A stretch of 64,000 nt of DNA, taken from NCBI GenBank assembly GCA_000711775.1, contig ARYC01019265.1, positions 25,933 to 89,932 of the forward strand. Direction: 5' to 3'. Position numbers and translations under genes: made by a program. Below, one piece after another: positions 31,650 through 44,900 of the stretch. Source of the stretch: Oxytricha trifallax. Lineage: Eukaryota; Ciliophora; Spirotrichea; Sporadotrichida; Oxytrichidae. The number at the start of each line of letters is the position of its first letter. Position 1 is the stretch's first letter. Below the pieces are notes generated by a model, which was not told where the DNA came from, searched no databases, and saw only the letters and a program-made list of their open reading frames with translations.

Positions 31650-32718
31650 TAAGAGCTTTAATGCAAAACTCTTTCTTCCACAAAGAAAACATTGTCAAAG
31701 TTACTCATCTAAATATGCAAAGTTGACTCTTAGCAAAGTGATTCCAATCAATAAGAGCAAGTCAAAGATTTAGCAAGTTCAATACTTTCTTGGATATCTG
31801 ATTTCTCTGGAAGAGATGAAGTTATAGAAGATTAACTTAATATCTGCTAGAGCTTACTTTAGAAGCTGGTCTTAAACAGAGGTTATCTACAAACTTTCAA
31901 TTAAGTAGGTTACAGCATGCTAGACTAGTTGAAGGAACAAGATTCTCTACAATCCATTCCATAACTATTCCAGAATGAGTTTAGAGCTTTCTTACTCATT
32001 AATATGGCAAATAACTTTATGAACCTGAGGAAGTTAGGCTAAGCCAACAGCTTGAAGAAGGAGGCAACTTAATTACTAATGTCGGACAAACGGGTGAACA
32101 TCGATTGCACTTATATTCTTGAAGCTTCATTCAAATTAAGAGCTAAGCAACCCTAGGAAGTTATGAAAATTTTGGATTATGTTCAAGATAGCAGTTACGA
32201 GAAGGAAATCCTGTCAACTTTGGCTTTGTTTGAATTGAAGCAATTAATCATTAATTGTTTATTACTTTTTATTGCAATACAAGAACTTCTATCTAGGCTG
32301 TAAAGTTCTAGTTTCCTCATTGAAAACAGACCTAAACCAAACTTTGACTCACGATTCAGAAATCTTCAAGTCTCAAGAAATTTAGAGAATAAAGTTCCTA
32401 CTTGGCTTTGCATATCACTTAAAATATCAAGCTGAAGATATATTCATGAAGGCAAGGTAGCAAGGAATCATACTGGAAGATGACTTTTCAGAGAGTGACA
32501 TTAAAAGTTTCAATCAGGCTTATCTTGAAGGAAAGGCTAACAAGAGTCTCTAGAAAGCCAAAGAATTGCTCAATATAAAACCATAATAATTTCTTAATTA
32601 TATGCTTTTAAAATATAACTATTATATTAAAATTAACTTTACAAGAGTGTATCAAAATATAAGCAAATAAACAATACTATTTTTTTGGATAAAATTTTTT
32701 GCCTATATTTTTAGTTGA
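31650..32718 (+). CDS. Hypothetical helical/TPR-like protein (start uncertain)
   Basis: No in-frame ATG is visible at the left edge; coding starts by about 31680 with K-T-L-S-S-T-K-K-T-L-S-K-L-L. Helical blocks follow: L-A-S-S-I-L-S-W-I-S-D-F, F-R-A-F-L-L-I-N-M-A-N-N-F-M, E-A-S-F-K-L-R-A-K-Q-P and T-L-A-L-F-E-L-K-Q-Y-K-N-F-Y-L-G. The last parts are F-L-L-G-F-A-Y-H-L-K-Y-Q-A-E-D and A-K-E-L-L-N-I-K-P. One IES (32245-32278) is resolved. After about 32590 the sequence becomes AT-rich, so the TGA at 32716-32718 may not be the natural stop. The 5' MDS is missing or lies across an unplaced junction. Confidence 0.6.
32245..32278. other. IES, pointer GCAAT (34 bp)
   Basis: Repeats at 32240-32244 and 32274-32278. 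Removal gives L-F-E-L-K-Q-Y-K-N-F-Y-L-G-C and joins two long frames. Confidence 0.88.
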
Positions 32719-33576
32719 GTCTTAGAGTACTTTGAATTATATTCTTAGAAGCATATTCATTGTAGAAATAAATAAAGACTTGATGCTAAGTTATAATAAA
32801 TAAAACAACAATGAATCAAATAAAAGAAAACAGTATTTTTTTTTATTTATTACTTATACTACTACTTTGCTTAAAAATCTAGTTTTATTTTTATTTCTTA
32901 AAATTAAATGGTAATATAAAAATAATATTCAAAAACAAGTATACTTTACAGAGAAATATTTTTTATATAATTACATACATGGCAGCCTTATAAATGTAAA
33001 ACATGATCATGTACTTTAATTTTATTTCTTTATGCTATACTATAATAATTTTTATATATTGGATTTAAATGTTTACCCTGAAATTTAGCTTTGATTCTTT
33101 TTAAATTAATTTCCAATTAACTAATTACCCACAACTATATGAATAAATTAAATATTATAGCACTAGATCTAAGATAAAAGCAAAAGGATAATAAAATAAA
33201 AAATTAAAAGAGATTAAAACCATATAATTAAAAAAATTATATTTTTTTAATCATTCTTTTTAGTATAACTTTTCTCCTTCATTTAATTATATGTTTTAAT
33301 TATTTTTTATTGATTTGCATATTATATTGTCAATAATAAAACACTGAACATTCAAAAACTAAAATTATACACGACTTTACATTTATAATTTAAATTAGCT
33401 TGATTTAGCAGCTAACTAAGATCCACAATTTTTTTAAGAATATTCTTAGATCATAAATTTATTTCTTTATACATCAAATAAACTACTTATAACATATCTA
33501 TCCATCATATATAAGTAGTAAATTTATGCAATTAATTACAACAAAAATATCTTAAATTAAGTAATCTACTAAAAAG
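32719..33576. other. AT-rich intergenic DNA
   Basis: Spacer between two helical-repeat genes. Nothing supported. Confidence 0.5.
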
Positions 33577-36320
33577 ATGTCAGCTACAAACAAGCTTCTT
33601 GGTGAAGTCCAACAATTTATCAAAGATCAAAACTACTAGCAAGCTATAAATGCATGCTTAAACATCATAAGAATCGATCCACAGAATCCTACAACATATG
33701 TTCTCTTGGCCATATCAGTGTGCAAAAATGGTCAATTTATAGATGCTCTGCAACAATGCGAATCTTTAATGCGAAATCTCAAACCGGGCACTGAAGATGA
33801 TAAAGTCTTGTTCCAGGTCTTGACTACAATTAAATTAAACAATAAAATATTTTTAGTATTTTACTACTGGCATAGAGGCCAGCAATATGATGATCGAGCA
33901 GGGCAATTAAAAGCAAAAGAAAGATGGGTTTGAGCACAGAATAAGATATTAAATTATACTCATTGAATTTTTAGAAAGGTATGATATCTTCAAATGTTTA
34001 ATATTTGTTGCTTTAGAAAAGAGAGATGGGAAAAGTTTGAACAAGAACTCGATTCACTTATCCCTATACTCACTGCAGAAGATAGATTCGATGAGCTTGA
34101 GAGAATATACTACAGAGTCTTTATGAATCCTTAGCTCAGCCCAGAGTTAAAACACAGATGTGGTATCTCTATATTCACTATGTCGCAGTTCTACAACCCA
34201 AAATTAAAGTTGACACTAGAGCTTTATGAACAAATTGCATCACTCAAGCCAGATAGTCCAGATAATGCCCTCTTGAGCCAAAAACTTATCAAAGATATTG
34301 ATAAAAGAGTACCACTTTCAATTACATAAGTTAAGCCTGATCAAATTATTGGGTAAATTAATTAAATCATAATTTTAAATTGAAGTAAAATTAAATCTGT
34401 AACTTCAAAATCTTTTCATATCTTGCAGATTGTAAGACTTTGCTTAATCTTATGAAGCCACTTTTTGAGAATTAAGACTACCAAAATGAGCAATTTTCAG
34501 CTTCTCTCTTTGCAAACAACCTAAATCTTTTCTTTAAGTACTTGGTAGTCTGCTCCATGGTCTACGAAGAAACCTCAAATGATTGGAAAAGTTTGATACA
34601 AAACTTAAACATTTTGATTACAACTGAAAATTTCAAGCAAAACGATCAGCTTGGATCAGAGTCCTCACTTCCATTGAATACCCTCATTTATTCATTAGTT
34701 GATGCTGAAAGTCATATCTATTCCTTGAATCCTGCTTAAACCTTTGTAACTTCAAAAGATAGATCTTTACAAGATTAAGAGTTGGAAAAACTTAAAGTTA
34801 CAACTGACAAAAAATACTGTCCTCACTTAGGACTATCACTTGTATGTATTAACAATAATTATATTAACATTATATAGTCTGAAACAATGATTCTAATGAA
34901 CATCAATCATGAAGAGACTTTTAAAACACTGATCTCTAGTGTAAATCTTGTTTATCAATTGAGAAGCTATGGATTTTCTTAGGGATTTGAGTAATTTATT
35001 CTTTAAATTTCTAATTATAATTTAGACTAGAGACCAAGGCATTACTTTACTAAGCTTAAATATTGGTAGGTAGAGGCCTTACTTTATCGTAAGAAAAGAA
35101 AAAATTAGTATTTGAGCAATTGATTGAGAAATTAAATGCCATTAAGGATAAGACTTCAAACTTTAATCTGATTAATGAGAATATTCCAAAAGTAAGATTC
35201 TCATTTTAATTAAAAACAATTTCTATAGTTAAAATATCAATACTATTTATCAATTGACAACTGGAAAGCAGCTAAGGAAGTTCTAGATGATTTATTTTAT
35301 TTTTAATTTAAAAATATTAGTTATATCTTTTAAAAATGAACTTGACACTAAGATAGATACACATACCAACAAAGATTGGATTAAGAGTCAAAGAGCTTGG
35401 TTATCTTACTCTTATTTGGATCAGCTTGCAAGTAACGAAGAAGAAAAAATTCTCATGCTCAAGGGCATCGTGAATTTATTGAAAGATGCTATACAAGCTA
35501 ATCCAAAGAACATTGATGCTCAGGTAAAACTTGGAACAATCTACTATGCCTACGAAAAGTTGCTTGGCATAAATCCCAAGCAAGATGTAGCTCAATGGCT
35601 ACAAGCACTAAAATAAGATCAATCCAATGCAGAGATATTTCTCTCTCTTGCCATGTACTATTTCTCTAAAGAGAAAGATTTGACCAGAGCTCTTAAATGT
35701 TTGGATAAGGTTAACCTACTCAGGCCAGATTTAGAAGAAGGATAACTCTTGCTCTTTATCATATTGGTTGAACAAGGTAATTTGGATCTAGCTTTTGCAA
35801 ATCTAACCAGATTCCAAAAGATTCAACCTCTCTCAGTTTTTCCATACTTTATACTTGGCTTAAGAGCAAAGAACAATTCCTTATTCACTCAAGCAATAGA
35901 ATTCTTCCAAAGTGGTTCAAGATTTCATGGACTTTGGGCCAGTAGAAAGGAAAAGATTAAGAACAACTTTCCTTAGCTCAAGGAAGCTCTGCAAGTTGCC
36001 GAAAATCTTCATAATTACAAGCATTTAGATCTCTATGTTAGACCTATCGGTATTTTAGCTCAAAATGACATTCAATAATATAATACTTTTCAATGGATTT
36101 ATCTAAAAAATTTTAAATCCTAATTATTATTGCATACTGGGTACATATTGCAGACTGCTATCAAAAGATTGATAAAAATGAAGCTGCTATGAAATGCATC
36201 ATGAAGATAAACAAAGATGTAGCAATTTTATTAAGCCAATATTAACCAAGCCATAATGAGACAAATATCATCAATATTGAATCTAAATATTAATTATTTA
36301 TTGATATAGAATTAACATGA
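33577..36320 (+). CDS. TPR-repeat protein, weakly Ski3/TTC37-like
   Basis: ATG 33577 (M-S-A-T-N-K-L-L-G-E-V-Q-Q-F). TPR units are clear: A-I-N-A-C-L-N-I-I-R-I-D-P-Q-N-P, V-N-L-L-K-D-A-I-Q-A-N-P-K-N-I-D, then A-L-K-C-L-D-K-V-N-L-L-R-P-D-L and F-A-N-L-T-R-F-Q-K-I-Q-P. These suggest a solenoid scaffold. Ski3/TTC37 of the SKI RNA-decay complex has this style at the N-terminus, but I see no diagnostic motif, so that is only a suggestion. One 36-nt intron is clear (34842-34877) and one IES (36097-36140). Junctions near 33850-34020, 34330-34440, a one-base slip in an A-run near 35100 and 35180-35335 are unresolved. TGA 36318-36320. Confidence 0.65.
36097..36140. other. IES, pointer TGG (44 bp)
   Basis: Repeats at 36094-36096 and 36138-36140. 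Removal gives N-T-F-Q-W-V-H-I-A-D-C-Y-Q-K-I, a good TPR helix. Confidence 0.65.
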
Positions 36321-36519
36321 AGTTTAAAAATTATATAATTCTTATTTTATTAATTTTTTAAATAAAAATTACATTAAAATGAAAGGGGTAAAATAAAAAA
36401 GACCAATGACAACTTCCAATGTATTTATAATTGTTTTTTCTTATGCTTTTAGGTTACAATTATTTTTATTGTTATATTATGAAAAAAATGTTTAATTTAT
36501 AATAATAGTATTGTTACAA

Positions 36520-39500
36520 GAAGACAGAATATTTTCAAAGACAAAGCCAATGAAACTCTCAATAAAACTAAAACGAGACTTATTCTAGATAAATCTTAAT
36601 CCCCTAAAAACGTTACTCAAATTATTCAAAATCAAGGCATGCTCTCTCTTTCTAACTAATCTGCTATGAAATCTTAAAACTCAAAGTAAAAAGGTTAAAG
36701 TAAAAAACAAGAATTTTAAGAGTAGAATAGCAATAAATTATACAGGTTGCCATCACTCTCTAAATGCTTGGAGCATGAAATTTTACCAAAGAATTCTATT
36801 ATGTTAAGGTAGTTGTGTGAGTTGGCTTCAACAAACAGAAACTTCTTGAAATCTCACTTTAATGAATTCATTAAGAAAAACAGTGCTGTTTCACCACATC
36901 TGTAAAAAACTGTAAATACTAAAGATCATATCTAGTTTAATAATGACTTGTAATCGTTAATTTCAGATGATTTGAAATAAAATCAAAAGATTTCACCAGG
37001 GAGAATTTAAAGTGCTGGTGCATAGCGAAGTTAGTGTAATTCAAATAAAGGAGGATAGTATAGATACTAGACCTCATAAGTCAATAAAGTGGATTTAAAA
37101 ATAGACACTTAGCATAATATGTTAAAGCCTAAGAATAATCCAAATTTGCTTTAATCACTATTTAAAAAAGACAGCTAAGAACCGAGATAAATAAATTAAG
37201 TCAAGATACATTTGCCGTTTGAGAAAGCTTATATAACAACGAATAGCAAGATTTCATAGAATTATGTGAATAATTAAAATTTTAGTTTTCTACATAAATA
37301 CAGAAGATGAAAATACTTAAATTAAATAAACTATTAATTAAAGGTGAGATTATATGACCCTTTTTTATTTAAGATGAATAATAAAATTAAATATAGAAAT
37401 GTGAATAATTTGAGTTTCATCTCTTCACCTAAGATATTACAGCTTAATAATTTAAACAACTCGAACACGCATACTTAAGAAAACGACCTCAATTCAAATC
37501 GAGATCTTCTTGATATAACTTAGTTTACCCCTCCCCTAGCTAAGGAGGATAATCAAACATAATTCTTAGAAATTGATGTCTTCGAAAAAAAAGCTGAACA
37601 AAATCAAGGTAGAAACAACTTTATATCAATTATTAGTTTGATACCTAAACCACTGACTCGCAAATTGTGAATATTTAATCTAATAGGGAAATATAAAAAG
37701 ATTAAGGGATCCCTAATCAAAAGCAATCAACTTAGAAGTTTTTGAGGAAAAAGATCTTCTCGGCATAACCTCAGAATAGGAAAAAATTTGCTAGAAATTA
37801 AAACTCTAATGAGAACTTGAGAAACAAAAAATACTTGCAATAAAAGAGGACAGGAGAGAATAGCACATATAATTTACTGAAATCTGAATAATCCAAGACT
37901 GAAGTATTTTCTTCTTTCAGAGACAGAGAGAGTGATGTAATTGAATCTTAAATGGAACCTATTGGGTTAGGGTCAGAGAATAATTTAATAAAGTCATAGA
38001 ATCAAACTTTAATTCATAAAATTAATGAAGATGAAGTTTATATCGAAAATATGTCTCCGATTAAGGTCAAGAACTATCCATTTCATAAACTTTAAAACAC
38101 TTTTTTGGATTAGAAATCTTCTTTAAATCTAAATGATAACCAAACTCACAGAACTACTGTGGCTTTCAGTCCATCAAATCACACAAATTACACTAGACAA
38201 GCTCAAATTCTGGAATAGAGTAAGAGTGGCTTAAGTAATAATATCCCTTTGAAAAGTTTCAATGTGTAGAGACGTACTCTCAAGAGTGCAGGGAGATAAA
38301 GAATTAACAAAAATTCATTGTAAACCACAAGAGACGACTATAATTAAGAAGAAGAGCGAACAACTTCTCTAACTGCAAGAAGAGCTAATTTGAATCATAA
38401 AAATACCAGCCAAAATAACCCAAGTGTAAGATTTAGATACAATTACAGAGATCATTCAAGCAGAGGGAACGCCCAAGTTTAAGCTGATATCACAAGTAAT
38501 TCCTTCTAAAAGAGAGAACTTAGTGATAATTATCCAAATTTAGAAAATGAAGACTTAATAAACATTCAAGATGCAGAAGACTCGAACAATATAATGTTAA
38601 GTGAGCTATATTACAGAAGCTAAATTGAACAACAAATGAAAGATTCACTGCTTAACTCGTTTTACAGAAATAATGTTCGATATGAAATGAAACAGAACTC
38701 GGATGGAGGAAAGCATCTACTCAACGGCATTGATTTAATGGGAACAAACAGCATTAACATAAACTTAAAAGTATTTTGATTTAACTAATAATAGGATTCT
38801 CATGTTTTATAAGAAAACAGTAAAAATGCAGTAGCTATGTAGACAAGCTATACTTAATTAAATCGTGGAGATTCTTATGAATCACAAGGAATCATTAGAG
38901 AAGCAGACACAATTTAAGAGAAAGCAACAATGGAAATTCCCACCATACATATTTACAACGAGAATATTAACTCTAACAATAATCTTCATTCAAACAGTCT
39001 AATTCACATTTCATTATAATCCTTCTTGAAACCTTAAAATGATTAATCTCAAAATGTAATTCTTACTTCACATTCGAATCAATTAGAAAATTTAAGCAGC
39101 AATAACCATTTAACGAATGATAATAACTAGCAGCGATAGTTGCTTTAAACTTAAAATCTTGTGAATAATCATTATTAAATTAAAAGCGTGTATCAATTAG
39201 AAAAAGAAGCTGCTAGCCAAGGTTTAATATAGAAATATTCAATGTATGAGTAGCCTAATAATAGCAATAAAAATCTTGGTATGCAAGGCCTAAGCGAATA
39301 TAGACGAAAATTGATAGAGAGACATATTCAAGATAACGTTTAAGAAGAAGAAGAAGAAAACGATGGGCATTATCAATCCAATACGATTACTCAAGATGAA
39401 ATTTAACTTTAATAGCAATTACTGAAGGAAATCGCTCCACATCATTACTCCTTAGTTAAGAAGAAACTTAAACTTACGAACGATCTAATATCCCCTAAGG

Positions 39501-39847
39501 GTATTTCTCTCAATAGAACTTAACCAATAGTTATAACTCCCAAGAGTCAGAGTAATCTTTTATCTAATAAAACTCAGTAAATTTTGGCATAGCATAAAGA
39601 TTACTTAATAAAATAGTCTTAAACTTTTAGTTAGAAACAATTAAAAGACTTGTAAAATCTATATGATGAGCAATAATTACTTTAGTTGTGTTTTAGTACA
39701 AGCCCTTCAAGCGTAAAATACGATCCTATATATGTGAGTTAAAAGATCAATGAGCTAATTAAGAGGGAAAAGATCTAAAAAGCTTAAAATTAATAAAAAG
39801 ACATGAATGTACAAACATCCTAAAACATATTAATATTAAATATATGA
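36520..39847 (+). CDS. Hypothetical long Q/N/S-rich protein
   Basis: About 3.3 kb of polar low-complexity coding sequence with no start codon visible in frame at the left edge (first blocks I-F-K-D-K-A-N-E-T-L-N-K). A short folded-looking part contains L-Y-R-L-P-S-L-S-K-C-L-E-H-E-I and Q-L-C-E-L-A-S-T-N-R-N-F-L. The rest is rich in Q, N, S, T and K, with an acidic run E-E-E-E-E-N-D-G-H near 39345. Three IESs are placed (37306, 37623, 38765). It ends L-I-L-N-I at TGA 39845-39847. No domain recognised. May be joined to the next gene. Confidence 0.65.
37306..37398. other. IES, pointer AGAA (93 bp)
   Basis: Repeats at 37302-37305 and 37395-37398. The insert carries a TGA; removal gives L-H-K-Y-R-N-V-N-N-L-S-F. 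Confidence 0.65.
37623..37639. other. Candidate 17-bp IES, pointer TTT
   Basis: Repeats at 37620-37622 and 37637-37639. Removal moves from the frame ending R-N-N-F to D-T-Q-T-T-D-S-Q-I-V. Very short with a weak pointer. Confidence 0.5.
38765..38818. other. IES, pointer AAAC (54 bp)
   Basis: Repeats at 38761-38764 and 38815-38818. The insert has an in-frame TGA; removal gives S-I-N-I-N-S-K-N-A-V-A-M. Confidence 0.65.
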
Positions 39848-39982
39848 GTTTGTCAGAAAAAAATGGAAAAATAAATTTGAAAGTATTTCAATTCTTTTTT
39901 TATGCAATTTTTACAACTTTAATAGCCTGAATATATGCTCATTTTAATCATATACATTTTATTGAATTAATTGTTATATTGA

Positions 39983-41808
39983 GTTTAGAAGCATACACCA
40001 CTTGGTACAAACTCTTATAGAATTGAATTAGATCGAGATGAAAATGTCAGATTGAGCAATTTCCAAGTTTAAATTAACAACAGTGGATAGCTATAAAACC
40101 CTCGAAGAAAAAATATTAAAATTGGCAAAGCTCGAGATCTTTAAAATTATTTCAAATCTACTTATTATTATTATTAGATCTTGACATCACTTAGTAAACT
40201 GATGATATGATTAATAACAGTGCTTTTGTCTCTACTCTTTAAAGAAAAACTCTAAATTCCTCTATTCTTATGAATCAGACAAAAACGAGTCTACCAAGCA
40301 AGTATAACAAATCTTAAAAAGGTAATAATTTAAATCAGACTTAAATCTATGCCATGTCTAATCTAGATCTTTTGGAGAAATAAAGGAAATAACAAAGGAA
40401 ATTTATGATTTAAACCTCAGTTTTAAGCTCAAATAATAAGAGCCCGCATAGTCGTGTCTCGTCATTGCATAAAATGCAGCAACCGCATAATACTAATACC
40501 CAAATGACTGGCAATGGATAATACCAAAATAATGCTAACAACTATCTGTAAATTCAGTAAAATAATGAAGTTAAACCACTTCACAAAGATATCTTAGTTA
40601 AAACTCCAATTAAGGATTAATATCAGTCTAAATAAAAATAGATAGTGCTTTAGAATAAATAAAGCAATCATCTTGTATAAAGTTAACAATTTGAAGGCAA
40701 TAATTCTAAGTAATTGCAATAATTACATAGTAAATCTCAGTTGAAATCTAATTCCTCTTAACAGGTTTTAGAAAAATCCTTTCACAATATTCATTCCAGG
40801 AAGTAATCTGTGACTGAAATGCTATTTACTAATACAAACTTGCAAAACGTGGTAGGGTTAAATAGTGGGGAGGCTGATGAAGATGAGAGATCAAATAAAA
40901 TTTAGTTTATTAATTTCTCAAAGAATTTGGGGCATCTGCATAGAATATCACATGAAAATTTAATCATAATAAACTATTTATTATCATTTTAATAAATAAT
41001 TATAAATTTGTGTGAGAACATTGAATAGCTCAACCTATAAGGCCACAGATCATAAATGAATAAAACTCCGAAATAAAATTATTAATTAAATATTACCTTA
41101 TTTATTTTAATCTTTAACAAAGGTATAATATATAAATAGCTAGCAACACCTCTGGCCCTTGAAATTATTAACAAAACAAAGCAGGATTCAATTTTAATGG
41201 GAACATAGTAAAACAAAGAAATACTTAAGTACATAAATTAGATAGACTCCACTGCTTATAATACAAATAATGTTTTCCTATATATAATTGTAAAATGATC
41301 TTATATTTGAAATTATTTTTAATAACAGCACAATGCAATTGACGGAAAAATAAAATAAATCAATGAGAATAACACTCTTTCCACATCTAGAGAATATTAA
41401 ACTACTGACAGAATAAATTTGATGCCAATTAATACAAAAATAGAAAATTAGTATAGAGAAATGAAGTTACTTAGAATTAATACCAGAAAATAATAATCTA
41501 AATATGCTAAGAAGAAAAGTTTAATTGAATTTAAAGATCTACATTTTATTGATAGATTGTATTTCTTTCAATTTATTGAATAAATTTGAAGTTACTCAAG
41601 TGAATTATCCCCTTCAAATTTCTATCATAATAATCAATAAATAAACAGCAATAATAATTAAAGCTAGAGAGATCATGTAACAGAAGACTTAAACGGAAGT
41701 ATCATCAAACTCAATGCTAGATATTTTTATTATAAAAAATAAACATTAATTCAAAAATAATTAATATCATTTTAGATTTGTGCAACCAAATAGTAGCAAT
41801 TAGTTTGA
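39983..41808 (+). CDS. Hypothetical Q/N-rich protein (start not visible)
   Basis: Opens directly after a TGA at 39980-39982 with K-H-T-P-L-G-T-N-S-Y-R-I-E-L-D-R-D-E; no start codon precedes it. The body is Q/N/S-rich (P-H-S-R-V-S-S-L-H-K-M-Q-Q-P), with a helical C-terminal part (L-A-L-E-I-I-N-K-T-K-Q-D-S-I-L, E-M-K-L-L-R-I-N-T-R-K). One IES is placed (40142-40182). Junctions near 41085-41135, 41275-41335 and 41580-41625 are not. TGA 41806-41808. It may be the 3' part of the preceding gene: the 7-mer TGAGTTT flanks the gap between them. Confidence 0.5.
40142..40182. other. IES, pointer AGATCTT (41 bp)
   Basis: Repeats at 40135-40141 and 40176-40182. Removal gives G-K-A-R-D-L-D-I-T-Q-Q-T-D-D-M and continues a long frame. 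Confidence 0.88.
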
Positions 41809-41959
41809 TAAGTGATAAACTTAGAGAAAATTATCATTAATTTCTTAATAAAATTATCAAAATATAATTAATTGAATTATTAGATTGGTTAGCATAGCAT
41901 AAATAAGTTGATGTGAAAGAAATAAAATAATTCTGAATATTTTAATTAACCTAAATAAA

Positions 41960-44900
41960 ATGAGTTACGTAGCTGATGATGGCGCATGGGCTTAGCGAGT
42001 CAATTAAGAGATCAACCTAAAAAATAAGTCATAATATTTTTTACTTATAACTACTATCTGTATTATTTAGAATATTTAGTCATAGAGTATAACTTTAATT
42101 ATTCACCTGATTTATTTTTGAGAAAAAAAAAATAAGTCTCTCTTGAGCTTGATGTCTAGACGTACTTATTCCAAAGATTACTTAAGTAACAGCAGTAAAT
42201 CTCATTAAAATAATTCAGTTAGATATCAACAACGCCCTTCAGTCTAATAATAATTCGATTCTAATAATAAGGCTAACAACAATCAAAGCTTCATTAACTA
42301 ATAAAATAATTTGTAAAATAACAATCAACAATTTCAAAAACTTTAAGAATTTTAGTATGTTTAATGTATGATCTTCAATTTTGAAGATTCTTGATTTTAA
42401 TTATCCATTTTGTTTCATTGATTATTTAAAATCTAATTTTCAATAAAGACTTAATTTTAGTTTATAGTATTTCGCGGTGAGACATTTATTTTAAGAATTG
42501 TCTCGTTTATAATTTCTTTTGAATCTTTCTTAAGAAAATTTTAAATTAATGAGAACCAAAGCCTATAAAATTCTTGATATATTTAGGTATATTCTAGGAG
42601 GAATTAGAACAATGTTCTTATTATTTATGAAAATATTTTCCCTTAAATCAAAACTAAGGATTTAAAAAGATTGGCACCCAAAAAAGCAAAAATGATTAGT
42701 GATAAATCCTTATGGAACTATGATATAGAAAATTGCTTTTTTAGATTCATGAATTTAAGTAGGTAAAGATAAAATAAGTTTGATTGAAAATTTTGAAAAT
42801 TAAAAAAGTTAATTATAATCAGTGCGATTGTTTTAGCATCTGCCACGAAAAGTTTTCAAACAATTTTTTTAATAAGTATATATTTGCTCATACATTTTTT
42901 ATATATAAAAATATCACAATCTTCCAGACTAGATGTTTGATGTTTAAACAACTCAATTTTTAGGTTTCGATCTTAATGAATATAAATTAATTCCAAGATA
43001 GATTCGACAAATTTAATATAATTAAAGGTGATTTTGAACTAGAGGATAAGAATTAACAAGATATGAAAGATCAAGTTATAAGTTAAAATCACAGGGATTT
43101 AGTCAACACAGAAATAGGATAGAAGTTAATTCACTTAAATTAAAGTTAATTATTCAATACCAACTACCACAGCATTAAGAGCTTAAAGAATCTTAAAAAC
43201 ATTCAAAGTGGTGGGTTAACACTATCTTCTCAAAAGTACTTGAACAATAGTTTAGGGTTATAGAGTTAGAATAAGATTAATCTGAGTGCTTATGCATTCG
43301 GGGGTGTCAGTAATATATAGTAATCACCAATCAAAAATGCATTTCTAAATCAGTCAAATTACTTAAACTAAAATGATTTGATAGAAATTTAAGAGAGACC
43401 TATAGATAATAATGGGAGTAGTTACAGATAGAAAAATGGTTAAAATTTTAGAAATGGAATGACTTAGCAACTTAATCGAACTTAATAGAATAACTAAGTA
43501 TCTAGACCTTCAACCAAGGGGTCTATGAGGTAATCACTTGATTCTAGGAGGAAAAATATTTAAGAAATGGCTTAGAAAATTAGGCTGTAAAGTGTGCACA
43601 CTCAATCATCCACTAAAAGTAACAATAGAAGGTAAATAACAGTTGTTGATAATGAGTCTGATTAATTTATCAACCTTGATCTTAATTTATTATTAATTTC
43701 ATGATTAAGTAAAGCATCCAGTTTCATAAATTACTAAGCCAACTCTTTTAAGTAAACCTCGGTTCAACGAAGACGCAGATAATGAGATATTATCACAAAG
43801 ATCAACAACTTTCCGATCTAATCTTACAAGATAGAATATTAACAATTACTTCTAAAACCAGATAAATGAAGGTGAAATCGGGGCATAGTCAATGCGATCT
43901 TCAGTTAAATACTCTTCACTAAGAAGTCTTAAACTTTCACATAAAAGTAAGAGAGACATGCTCAGTAATTTGAAATCTTTTCATCCATTGGCTTAGAATA
44001 ACTAAGATACAAAATCTTAAGCTACATAAGAAAATGGTTAAGCGTAAGATGTAACTGAGAAGTTATAATACGATGACTAAATGAACAAAAGAGTGAGCGA
44101 TAGATTGTCAGTGACTGCAAGCACGAGCAGAATTGAAAGGGTTTTAAGTGGGCATCCTTCATCAGGGAATAGAATACTTAGAAGTTCATACTCTAGTAGA
44201 GTGAGAGGCAAGTTAATTGAAGCAATCAACAGGATGGATAAATAAAAACTCAATGAAGTGTAACATAAAATATTAGATGCATCAAATGTTTGTAAATTTA
44301 TAAGATATCAAATCAATAATTTCCTCTAAATAGTATGAATATATTAACAAATTAATAAATGAAGAAGCAGATGATATAGTTAACATAAACTAATTAAATT
44401 TGGATTCAGATGAAGACTAAGATAATTTTTATTTATTAATTAAATTTAAGTGAATAAATATTACTTCATATATACATTAGTATTGTGATAATCCTCTTAT
44501 GAGAATTGACGACTATTAATAAGATTTTGGCTTGAAATTGGATAAACTAACGCAAAATGAAGTAGACTTAATTTAGAATTTTGATATAAAACCAAAGTAA
44601 ATTCTTAATAACACAGCAACTAATAAAATTTCAAATCAAATATCATAATTTCCTGATGTATTTTAAACATTTTTATCTTATTTATAACCTACTATAAATT
44701 AAATGTCTTATTTTATACATTATAATTAAAACATTAATGATGAGAAATTGATAAACCTAGAAAATCAGCTAAATTAAGAAAGAAAAATGCGATAGAAGCT
44801 TGAGTAGGAAATTAACTAATTTCAGCTTAAATTCTATTAAAGAATGAATAATTAGAATAAAACTTAAAATGACTTGAGTTTTTAGAGTGAAAAGAATAAA

